Of a DNA stretch of 64,000 bases, positions 18,982 through 26,508 are shown one piece after another. Numbering within the stretch: the stretch's first letter is position 1; each line of letters begins with the position of its first letter. The notes beneath the pieces are model-generated. The model did not search any database. It was not told where the DNA came from and worked only from the letters and a program-made list of their open reading frames with translations. The translations under genes and the position numbers were made by a program. Source of the DNA: Pseudomonas atagonensis (GTDB taxonomy: Bacteria > Pseudomonadota > Gammaproteobacteria > Pseudomonadales > Pseudomonadaceae). Where the stretch lies: NCBI RefSeq assembly GCF_011369485.1, contig NZ_VXCA01000003.1, positions 266,667 to 330,666 of the forward strand. Reading direction: 5' to 3'.

Positions 18982-19632
18982 ATGGGATGGTTTAAAGATT
19001 TGCTGGGCACCAGCAACTGGCAGACCGCTGCGCCAACGCCGACCGTTGCAAGTGGCCCACTCGGGATGGCGCAAGGCAAAGCCGTCAGGTTCGACTCGAC
19101 GCTGGGCTTGCTGCTCGACGGTTCGACAACGGTGCGGGTGCCGTTCGATCAAGCGATCTGGAGCGCTGGCTGGGTCGACCTTGGCCAATCCAACAAACTG
19201 CACCGCTACTACATGAACGATGAGGATTTCTGGGTACAAATCCACGTCACTGGCGACGACCAGGTTGAATCGGTCACGCTGTTCAACTACCTCAGTTACG
19301 TGACCGTCAACAGTGACGCCGAACTGCAGCGCCTGGCTGGCCCCAACAGTTTGATCGGCCTGCCGACCTACTCCCATGAAGGTGTCAAATACACCCGCGA
19401 GTGGGGCACCGAGCAAGGCCAGACCGAGCTGGTGCCGATGACCGAGCAAGTGGTCAACCCGGAAGAGTCTTACACCATCGAACACCATTCAATGCTTTAC
19501 GCCCGCGAGACCGGCCTGACCGATCGCCGCGAGCTGCTGCTGTTCTCCGTCGAACAGGACGAAGAAGGCACCGTCAGCCTGAGCACCTCGCTGGGCATTT
19601 CGTTGTACACGACTGATCTGAGCACCATTTAA
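18982..19632 (+). CDS. yjfK: YjfK-like protein (DUF2491)
   Basis: Protein of 216 aa, soluble, opening MGWFKDLLGTSNWQTAAPTP. Family stretches include LHRYYMNDEDFWVQIHVTG and KYTREWGTEQGQTELVPM. No catalytic motif is evident. Third member of the yjf set, 14 bases before the DUF350 gene. The preceding 270 bases hold the nested REP, which may alter its expression relative to yjfI and yjfJ. Confidence 0.85.
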   Translation: MGWFKDLLGTSNWQTAAPTPTVASGPLGMAQGKAVRFDSTLGLLLDGSTTVRVPFDQAIWSAGWVDLGQSNKLHRYYMNDEDFWVQIHVTGDDQVESVTLFNYLSYVTVNSDAELQRLAGPNSLIGLPTYSHEGVKYTREWGTEQGQTELVPMTEQVVNPEESYTIEHHSMLYARETGLTDRRELLLFSVEQDEEGTVSLSTSLGISLYTTDLSTI

Positions 19633-19646
19633 AAAGGAAGTTTTTC

Positions 19647-20072
19647 ATGCTGGAAGTGCTGGCCGTTTCCCTGAACAAGACCGCGCTGGTCGGTTTCGTT
19701 GTTTACCTGATCGGCGCTGTATTGCTGTTCATGCTGTTTCAGTTCGTCTACACGCGCATCACCCCGCACAAGGAGTTCGAGCTGATCCGCTCGGGCAACG
19801 TCGCCGCCGCGATTGCCCTGGCCGGTGCGATCATCGGTTTCGCCATTCCGGCGAGCAACGTGATCGCTTTCTCGGTCAACGTCCTCGACTTCGTACTCTG
19901 GGCGGTGATTGCTGCGGTTGTGCAATTGTTGGCGTTCCTCGCTACCGGTCTGGTGCTCAAAGGCACGTCCCAGCGCATCGCCAACGGTGAAATCGCTTCC
20001 GGCATTTACGTCGCAGCGGTCGCGATCAGCGTCGGTATGCTCAACGCTGCGTGCATGACACCGTCCAACTGA
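19647..20072 (+). CDS. yjfL: DUF350 membrane protein (YjfL-like)
   Basis: Protein of 141 aa with four membrane helices, about residues 10-33, 50-72, 80-103 and 115-135. Conserved polar residues lie in TRITPHKEFELIRSGNVAAA, the region between the first and second helices. DUF350 proteins commonly occur beside PspA-family and glutathionylspermidine-synthase-like genes. Function unknown. GGAAG precedes the ATG. Confidence 0.87.
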   Translation: MLEVLAVSLNKTALVGFVVYLIGAVLLFMLFQFVYTRITPHKEFELIRSGNVAAAIALAGAIIGFAIPASNVIAFSVNVLDFVLWAVIAAVVQLLAFLATGLVLKGTSQRIANGEIASGIYVAAVAISVGMLNAACMTPSN

Positions 20073-20090
20073 TCGGCAGGAAGCCTTTAG

Positions 20091-20780
20091 ATGAAACGAA
20101 GCAAATACGTTCAGTTGTCCCTCGCCGCCTCGGTGGCCATGGCCATCTCCGGCGAAGCGGCAGCGGTGGATCAGCCACGCAACTTCCAGAGCGTTGAACA
20201 GTGCGTCGATGCCGAAGTGGCCGCCGATATCTGCTCGAATGCCTACGTCGCGGCACTGACCGAACATCGACGCATCGCTCCGGCGTATGACGACAAGGCC
20301 AAGTGCGATGCAGACTTTGCCGCCGACTGGTGTCAGAAAAATTCCGACGGCCGTTTTGTGCCAAAACTCAGCGGTTTCAAAGTGCCGCAGAACGGTGAAA
20401 CCACGCAGAATCTCGACGCCATCGCCAATGCGCAGATGCCGGCAGGCGACGCGACAGCCGCACAGAATGTACAAAGCACCTCCCACACGTCGAGTGGCGG
20501 CGGTAACGGCTGGTTGACTGGCTGGCTGATCGGCAATGCGATGAGCAACAACGCCAACCGCACGGTTTACCGTGATCGCGATACTCGCCAGACCTACAAC
20601 ACCTCGACCCAGTACCGCAAAATCGAGAGTGCGCCGCGCAGTCAACCGGATTACGAGAGCAGCAAAAGCAAACCGGTGAACGTGGCCTCGTCGACGTCCC
20701 GCGGTGGCTTCGGCAGTCAGTCCAGCGCCCGTAGCGGTTGGGGTGGATGGGGCAGCAGTTCCGGTCGTTCGAGCAGCTGA
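20091..20780 (+). CDS. yjfM: DUF1190 (YgiB/YjfM-like) exported protein
   Basis: Protein of 229 aa. A signal peptide (about residues 1-24: MKRSKYVQLSLAASVAMAIS) leads to a mature part with four early cysteines (EQCVDAEVAADIC, KCDADFAADWC) typical of DUF1190, then a low-complexity Ser/Gly/Arg-rich tail ending SSGRSSS. No lipobox at the cleavage region, so it is probably periplasmic. In E. coli ygiB and yjfM each precede a glutathionylspermidine-synthase-like gene, as here. Confidence 0.86.
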   Translation: MKRSKYVQLSLAASVAMAISGEAAAVDQPRNFQSVEQCVDAEVAADICSNAYVAALTEHRRIAPAYDDKAKCDADFAADWCQKNSDGRFVPKLSGFKVPQNGETTQNLDAIANAQMPAGDATAAQNVQSTSHTSSGGGNGWLTGWLIGNAMSNNANRTVYRDRDTRQTYNTSTQYRKIESAPRSQPDYESSKSKPVNVASSTSRGGFGSQSSARSGWGGWGSSSGRSSS

Positions 20781-20782
20781 CC

Positions 20783-21940
20783 ATGAAGAAAATCCTCTGC
20801 GCCGAACGCCCTGACTGGAAACAGACGGCCGAAAGCCTCGGCTTCCTGTTTCACACCATCGATGACGAACCGTACTGGGACGAAAGCGCGTACTACCAGT
20901 TCACGCTCGCGCAGATCGAAAACGATCTCGAGGATCCGACCACCGAGCTGCACGAGATGTGCATGGATCTGGTCGACCGCGTGGTATGCAGCGAAGAGCT
21001 GATGGATCGCCTGAGCATTCCGGCGCCGTACTACGACATGATCCGCACGTCCTGGCGGGAAGGTCATCCGCATCTGTATGGGCGCATGGACTTTTCCTAC
21101 AGCGGCAACGGCCCGGCGAAATTACTGGAGCTCAATTACGACACGCCGACCAGCCTCTACGAAGCGGCGGCGTTTCAATGGGGCTGGCTGGAACAATGCA
21201 TCGAACGCGGAACGCTGCCGCGCCATGCCGACCAGTTCAATAGCATCGACACCAAACTGCATCAGGCTTTCGCCGAGCTACAGCTCAAGCGGCCATTCTA
21301 TTTCGCCTCGATGAAGGACTCGGTCGAGGACAAAGGCACCACCGATTACTTGCGCCTGATCGCGGAAAAAGTCGGCATCGAATCGCGGCACATCGACATC
21401 GAAGACATCGGCCTGACGGCTGAAGGTCGTTTCGTCGATCTTGAAGATCGCTGGATCCCGCACCTGTTCAAACTGCATGCCTGGGAGTTCATCTTCCACG
21501 AACCGTTCGGTGCAGCGATTGCCGAAGGCGACACGCAGTTTTTTGAACCGGCGTGGAAAGCGATCCTGTCGAACAAAGGCGCGCTGCCGCTGCTGTGGGA
21601 ATTGCACAAGGGCCATCCGAATCTGCTCGCGGCGCATCTCGATCCGAATCCGTCCAGCTCCGTACCCAGGGGCTGGGTGCGTAAACCGTACTTTTCACGG
21701 GAAGGCGCCAACATCGAACTGCAGACCGCTGAAGGGTTGATCGTCAAAGAAGGCGGGCCTTACACCGATGCGCCGTTCATCCTCCAGGAGTTTGCACCAC
21801 TGCCGAAGTTTGGCGACAGCTACACGCTGATCGGCTCGTGGGTGATCGGCGATCAGGCAGCCGGGATTGGCGTGCGTGAGGACAACAGTCTGATCACCAA
21901 GGATTCCAGCCGGTTTTTGCCACACCTGATTCTCGACTGA
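20783..21940 (+). CDS. yjfC: Glutathionylspermidine-synthase-like ATP-grasp protein (YjfC-like)
   Basis: Protein of 385 aa, the size of the C-terminal synthetase domain of bifunctional Gsp. Landmarks: LLELNYDTPTSLYEAAAFQW, then LWELHKGHPNLLAAH, VRKPYFSREGANIEL and the end segment ITKDSSRFLPHLI. The family joins an amine to a glutathione- or peptide-like carboxylate using ATP; there is no amidase domain, so the real substrate is open. A frame open from 20738 is ignored: the ATG at 20783 follows the yjfM stop by two bases (coupling) and gives the family's usual start. Confidence 0.88.
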   Translation: MKKILCAERPDWKQTAESLGFLFHTIDDEPYWDESAYYQFTLAQIENDLEDPTTELHEMCMDLVDRVVCSEELMDRLSIPAPYYDMIRTSWREGHPHLYGRMDFSYSGNGPAKLLELNYDTPTSLYEAAAFQWGWLEQCIERGTLPRHADQFNSIDTKLHQAFAELQLKRPFYFASMKDSVEDKGTTDYLRLIAEKVGIESRHIDIEDIGLTAEGRFVDLEDRWIPHLFKLHAWEFIFHEPFGAAIAEGDTQFFEPAWKAILSNKGALPLLWELHKGHPNLLAAHLDPNPSSSVPRGWVRKPYFSREGANIELQTAEGLIVKEGGPYTDAPFILQEFAPLPKFGDSYTLIGSWVIGDQAAGIGVREDNSLITKDSSRFLPHLILD

Positions 21941-21965
21941 AGCGAACGCGTCAATTTTCAGCAAC

Positions 21966-22000
21966 AAAAAAACCGTAGCGCTCCCGCGCTACGGTTTTTT
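21966..22000. terminator. Bidirectional terminator between the yjf operon and the acyltransferase
   Basis: A run of A, then AACCGTAGCGC pairing with GCGCTACGGTT around TCCC, then a run of T. It is symmetrical, so it serves both converging genes. Confidence 0.9.
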
Positions 22001-22012
22001 CCGCTGCTGTGG

Positions 22013-23218
22013 TTAAGACAGCTCAGTCGAGCGAGTCGGAGTGTCCGTTGCGAGCTTGTCCTGGGCCGTTTCCGACGTCGAGATACCGGCCATCCTGCGT
22101 CGCGAGATCTCTGCCCCGCGCCGGCGCAGTGGCATTTCGACAAAGCGATAGTTCAACTCGCTGCAGATCACCATGATCGCAAACGAGGTGAGCAACAATT
22201 CCACGGTGAACTCAGCCCCCAGTGGCACACCCCGTTCACTGGCCACTCGGCTCCAGATTTCGGTACTCAAGTGGTAGGCGAACATGTGTATGACATACAA
22301 GGCATAGGATCGCGACCCCAGCCATTGCCCAAGTCCGCTCAAGATCGCCGGGCAGTAGATGTAGCCTTTTTGATAACTGGAGAGCCAGACCAGAATTAAC
22401 GCAGTCACCGCAATCAGCCCGACTGCGATTGGCACACCGATCATTTGGCCGGCGATGGCGCCGAGCATGTAAAGCAGAAACAGCGTGATGCCCAGCCGCT
22501 TGAACAGGCTGCCAGACAGCGCCACAGGCTCAATATCCTTGTACAAGGATGTGCGTGTGAACAGGCACAACAGAATGCCCCACATCATCGCGTCCAGACG
22601 GAACGAAAAAAGCATGGGCGCAGGTGGTGTACCAAAGCCATTGCGATCAAGAGGGAATTGCACGGCAATCAGCGCGATCAAGACGATCACCCGCCAGCGC
22701 GTAGAGGTGATCAACAGCAGGAACAACGGGAAGATAAAGTAGAATTGCTCCTCCAGCGCCAGACTCCAGTAAACCGAGTTCGGCCCCAGCAGTACGCCGT
22801 ACTGGTTTGCCAGATTGCCGGAGAACGTGGCGACAGCAGTGAAACTGCGCAAATTGTCGAACCACGACTGGAAGGCATTCGACTGGTTGAAAACGATCGA
22901 GAACACCAGTGGAATCAGCACCCATAGCCACGCAGTGGGCAGTAAACGATAAGCTCGGCGAATCCAGAACGAGGTGGCGGCCAAACCGAAACGGTTCTGT
23001 TCGCGATTCTTGTCGAAATAATCGAGATAGGCCTTGCTGACCACATAACCTGAGATACAGAAAAAGAGGTCCACCCCTGACCAGGGTGAAAACACGTTGA
23101 GCAGCTTTGACATGAATGGGGCATGGAAGGGCAGCAACAGGGTGCTGTGTGCCATCACTGTCATCAGGATGGCCATGCCGCGCAGGTACTCGATTTCCTT
23201 GTTCTTGCTACTGCTCAT
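22013..23218 (-). CDS. Acyltransferase 3 family membrane protein (OafA/YrhL-like)
   Basis: Protein of 401 aa with about ten membrane helices. The N-terminal YLRGMAILMTVMAHS segment carries the family Arg13 and His24 thought to be needed for acyl transfer. VDLFFCISGYVVSKAYLD and SLALEEQFYFIFPLFLLL are further hallmarks. These enzymes O-acylate surface polysaccharides, lipids or secondary metabolites. It is the last chromosomal gene before the island; the original partner next to ssb is probably this gene. Confidence 0.9.
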   Translation of the reverse strand: MSSSKNKEIEYLRGMAILMTVMAHSTLLLPFHAPFMSKLLNVFSPWSGVDLFFCISGYVVSKAYLDYFDKNREQNRFGLAATSFWIRRAYRLLPTAWLWVLIPLVFSIVFNQSNAFQSWFDNLRSFTAVATFSGNLANQYGVLLGPNSVYWSLALEEQFYFIFPLFLLLITSTRWRVIVLIALIAVQFPLDRNGFGTPPAPMLFSFRLDAMMWGILLCLFTRTSLYKDIEPVALSGSLFKRLGITLFLLYMLGAIAGQMIGVPIAVGLIAVTALILVWLSSYQKGYIYCPAILSGLGQWLGSRSYALYVIHMFAYHLSTEIWSRVASERGVPLGAEFTVELLLTSFAIMVICSELNYRFVEMPLRRRGAEISRRRMAGISTSETAQDKLATDTPTRSTELS

Positions 23219-23431
23219 TGTTTTCTCTTGTTTTTGTGATGGAACAGCCCTAATCCCGGGGAGCCTGCTGTTGCAAAAAAAACGACTGAAATCGTCAGTC
23301 GCCGGGACCGATCATGGATCGGCTTGGCGCGGCCTTCAAGGCTCAACGCGAAACTTTACTGCAAATGACATTGAGACCGACTGGTCAAGGCCTGGACAGC
23401 AGGCCACTTCACGCCCGCCAAAAACGAAGAA
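23219..23431. other. Spacer between the acyltransferase promoter side and the island edge
   Basis: Non-coding; no credible ORF with a ribosome binding site. AAAAAACGACTGAAATCGTCAGTCG near 23278-23300 forms a small hairpin. The remainder is probably the acyltransferase upstream region. Confidence 0.4.
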
Positions 23432-23450
23432 ACCCCCGCGATGCGGGGGT
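23432..23450 (-). terminator. GC-rich terminator hairpin at the left island edge (former ssb terminator?)
   Basis: ACCCCCGCGATGCGGGGGT is a near-perfect hairpin. On the minus strand it is followed by TTTCTTCGTTTTT, so it stops leftward transcription. It lies 7 bases from the att-like repeat, the same spacing as the ssb terminator at the right edge, suggesting it was the chromosomal ssb terminator before insertion. Confidence 0.75.
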
Positions 23451-23457
23451 CTCAGGT

Positions 23458-23498
23458 CTAAACCTTACTAAATAGTCTTGGTTAGGAATTAGAACGGT
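23458..23498. mobile_element. attL-like direct repeat, left end of the island
   Basis: CTAAACCTTAC (23458-23468) is identical to 42760-42770. The next 30 bases match 42771-42800 at 20 positions without gaps, including AGTCT and TAGAACGG. The right copy overlaps the ssb stop codon (CTAGAACGG). Two such copies in direct orientation at the ends of recombinase-bearing DNA are what integration at the ssb 3' end would leave. Confidence 0.7.
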
Positions 23499-24076
23499 TA
23501 TGCCTACCTTAAAACAGTAAGAATCACGAATTTCCTTAGAAAACAAGCACTAGGCTGTATCGACAGCATTTCTGTTCAGTTTTTGGTCAAAAAATCGGAC
23601 ATCCATGCGTATCTTTTTACATCTCGTCTTGTGTTTGAGACGAGGCGAACCTCCTTCAAGGGGAGAATCGCCCAGGCTACGGATCCCAAAGGGTAGCTTC
23701 ACGACGTGCTGATGCGAGGTTGGGTGGCTGTTTATTTGAGTAGACCAGCGCTCTACCGTGTCAGCCAATCTCAAGATCAACTAGCAACGTTGGTATTTTT
23801 AGCAGAGGAAACAAATGCGTCAACAAAAAAATTTAAAAATAAAAGGGACACCCTGCTCGACCTCCGCGACCGGGCTATCTGAGCACTTGATAGATCAATA
23901 GCAGTAATCGGGTGTCTACGAGAACTATGGCGACGAGTCAGAAAAACCAAACCTCTGCATCGCCTGATACTCACACTAAACCCTGTTATTCCTAGGGCTG
24001 TCGAACATATCGACCTTGCTCAGCCTTTGTTCGCTGGGAATAGCTGTACCGCGACGTTTTCGGTGACCTAGTTACG
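23499..24076. other. Non-coding island stretch with consecutive hairpins
   Basis: No supported gene. Around 23622-23700 three hairpins follow each other: CTCGTCT...AGACGAG; GGCGA..CTCC..GGGAG..TCGCC; GCTAC...GTAGC. On the minus strand a tRNA-D-arm-like GGTAGAGCGCTGG (about 23743-23755) lies upstream of them. The rest (23780-24076) is A/T-rich with nothing recognisable. Confidence 0.45.
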
Positions 24077-25633
24077 CTATGTGTTCGTAGTCATCCGGAG
24101 TAATGCTTTAAATTCTCGTAAGATTTCGCCCTCTGGCATAGTTTTGGGCAATTCGAGTATATAGTCTACTCGGGTGAGTTCGCCATCTGATAGGAACCAG
24201 CGGCGACTTTGTCCTTTGCCTCCTTGACAATCTATAACAAAGTACAGGTAAGTATTCATATTGCAGCCTCTACTATGAGAGGTCAGGGTTAGATTACACT
24301 CCAAATGGCCTGTATTGTCCTCACCCTCCAAGCACCAAGCCGAACGAAGCGTTATTTGCTCTTCAAGGCTGCCAGCCCCAAGCTTATCGAAAGCATCGCT
24401 CAGCATCTGATCCGTTAAACCATAGGCAGAAAGACCAGATACATCGCCAGGTCGAACTCCCCCTTTGCCTGCAGAGCTATTGAAGGCAGGTAGAAAGTTA
24501 ACGCCAAACTCCTTGGCTATACTTCGAGCATTTAAACAGCGCATATTTATACTTTTAAGGGAAGAAAAATATTGATGCCTCGAGTTCCATTGACACTCTG
24601 CCTCCCCTCTATTTAATTTCCAGCGCGTAACTTCATTACCCTCCACTATCTCTGTCGCTTCGACATCATAATAAATTTTTGCACCATTAATCGCAGCGTG
24701 TAAAAACTCGACTGTACTGAAGCTAGTACTTAATCGAATTTGCATTGAATCGAACTCGACAATCCCTAAACTAGTTGACCCTGATACGTCAAATCCGATT
24801 TTGTGTCCAAGCTGACACTCCTCAGTATGTCTTTGGAATAGGCTATAGCTCCCTAAAGCTCTTATATTAAAACTGTATGTCTCGCCCGTGTGGATATGCT
24901 CTCCTGTTACCTTGATGGCACTAAGCGCATAGCTTAGTTTCACATAGGCCTTTAGAGAACCTAGTTTTTTTAGCCCTTTAGAGTGAGCACTAATGGTTTC
25001 CTTCAGCTTCTCGGCTGCGCGCAACCTATCTTCTAAAGGTAGCTCAAGAGAAACAGCTTTTTGCTCACTGAAAAACTCGTTAACATAATAGTTAAGAGCT
25101 ACATCATCAATTTTTGGCTTAGCAGGGAGTGCGCCATTAACTTTAATAAACGAGGGTGTCTTACTCAAAAGAAACTCTTCAAAGCGATACCGCGCAGATC
25201 CGACATTTCCAATTTTCTCGATTAGCTTGGACTCTAAGTGGGCATGAGAATTTATGACCCGCGTGACTATCTTGTGTAGCCACTTCATCTCCACCAAAAC
25301 GTCAACTGTATAAGTGCTTGTAGCTGAGTCAATCAAGTTGTGACACTTAGGGCATACGTGAAGACAATTATTCGCCCCTGCCAGTTTATCTTTGTTTAAC
25401 CCACCATGACCACGGGGTCCGTCTGGACTAGATGAATAAATATGAGCGCCTTGACCTCGGGGAATAGCTTTCGCCTCGTCGTCATTTCCTGAATCGCCAC
25501 CTTTACCAATGGTGGGGCCATGGGCGGGTTCACCACATCCACGACGACTGCATCGATACCCAGCAAATTCAGCTTCCTGCCGACGAGTTCCAACGTTGAA
25601 TTTCGGTTTTAGCTTTGGTATCTCGGTGTTCAA
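24077..25633 (-). CDS. HNH-nuclease-like protein with unknown C-terminal domain
   Basis: About 518 aa from the TTG at 25633. That start has GGAGA 8 bases upstream; the frame also allows GTG at 25690 (537 aa). The N-terminal ~100 residues hold a zinc-braced HNH-like unit: RCSRRGCGEPAH, GAHIYSSSPDGPRGH and NCLHVCPKCHNLID, giving two Cys pairs and His/Asn residues as in HNH endonucleases. The remaining ~380 residues (for example AVSLELPLEDRLRAAEKLKE) match no family I recognise. HNH-plus-unknown proteins are frequent in defence islands. It is transcribed away from the GHKL/receiver pair. Confidence 0.72.
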   Translation of the reverse strand: MNTEIPKLKPKFNVGTRRQEAEFAGYRCSRRGCGEPAHGPTIGKGGDSGNDDEAKAIPRGQGAHIYSSSPDGPRGHGGLNKDKLAGANNCLHVCPKCHNLIDSATSTYTVDVLVEMKWLHKIVTRVINSHAHLESKLIEKIGNVGSARYRFEEFLLSKTPSFIKVNGALPAKPKIDDVALNYYVNEFFSEQKAVSLELPLEDRLRAAEKLKETISAHSKGLKKLGSLKAYVKLSYALSAIKVTGEHIHTGETYSFNIRALGSYSLFQRHTEECQLGHKIGFDVSGSTSLGIVEFDSMQIRLSTSFSTVEFLHAAINGAKIYYDVEATEIVEGNEVTRWKLNRGEAECQWNSRHQYFSSLKSINMRCLNARSIAKEFGVNFLPAFNSSAGKGGVRPGDVSGLSAYGLTDQMLSDAFDKLGAGSLEEQITLRSAWCLEGEDNTGHLECNLTLTSHSRGCNMNTYLYFVIDCQGGKGQSRRWFLSDGELTRVDYILELPKTMPEGEILREFKALLRMTTNT

Positions 25634-25690
25634 GGGTGTGTCTCCGACGAATACAACCCCGGTGCAAGTCTTCCAACAGTGACTCGTCAC

Positions 25691-26502
25691 CTCTGTGCTC
25701 TGACTAAATTTAGTGGCGCTTTGGCAGGAATACTACCAGCCGAACGAGTTTGGGACTACCACCTCCGACGGTTTATAGCCTACCACCCCGGTGCTATCAG
25801 ACTAAGTTATTTAAGAGCATGCATAGATATTTTTTTCACATTCTTAGACACAACTAATACAGAAATATTTTAGCAACCTGAACAATCTTACTTTACCTAT
25901 CGACTTACCTCATAACATCGGATGACTTGACCGGAAACCTCGCCAACAATTTCTTTCCTTCTTCCAAACATCGCCGATGGAATCAATCGGTTTCGGATCT
26001 CGATAATTTGCTGCATTCTTTTTTTAGAATGCTAGCGGAAACTTCGGCGCATTCTATTTCTTCAAAATAAAGAAGGCAAAAGGTCCAACGCAAGAGAGGT
26101 GATTCGAATATGCAGGCTGGCAGCTTCTCAAATTTCTAGGAAGTAAGGCTACTCCAAACTCTGGGACGGTCGAAAAATAAAGATAGTTAAGCGACGTACA
26201 CCTGAGCAGTGATCCGGAAATCTACTGACGAGTGAGCTCTTTCAGTCGAAAAAGGCATGGATTTTGTCGCGAGGGTCAAGGTCTCCACGCACCGTTGCAT
26301 TGCGCAATCTGTCGCAACCCTAAACGCCTCACGAGCTTAGCTGTGTTGCTTGGGGGGCTGTTGCACGACCCAAAAAAAAGCTAATGTAGGCTATGGTATC
26401 ATTTTGCCTCTCGCACCGAAAACGGGAGGTTTGCTGGAAATCAAGCTTTCGGTAACTTGTACCAAAAAGCGCTCGGAGCATGGGTAACGTTTTAAAAGGA
26501 TA
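25691..26502. other. Intergenic region between the divergent HNH and GHKL genes
   Basis: About 800 bases of A/T-rich DNA. Short open frames lack ribosome binding sites. A hairpin GCATTCTTTTTTTAGAATGC lies near 26013-26032. It must hold the divergent promoters of both genes; AAAAGGA (26494-26500) is the binding site of the GHKL gene. No reverse transcriptase, tRNA or CRISPR-like unit was found. Confidence 0.4.
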
Positions 26503-26508
26503 ATGCCA

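Noticed and set aside
23740..23790. tRNA gene or remnant on the minus strand (GGTAGAGCGCTGG)
   Set aside because: Only a D-arm-like piece is present; no acceptor stem, anticodon arm or T-arm can be folded around it.
25679..25873. 64-codon open frame overlapping the start of the HNH gene
   Set aside because: No ribosome binding site, antisense at its start, no similarity; treated as chance.
25691..26502. Retron-like or other RNA component upstream of the GHKL gene
   Set aside because: No reverse transcriptase nearby and only one small A/T-rich hairpin; nothing resembling msr/msd.
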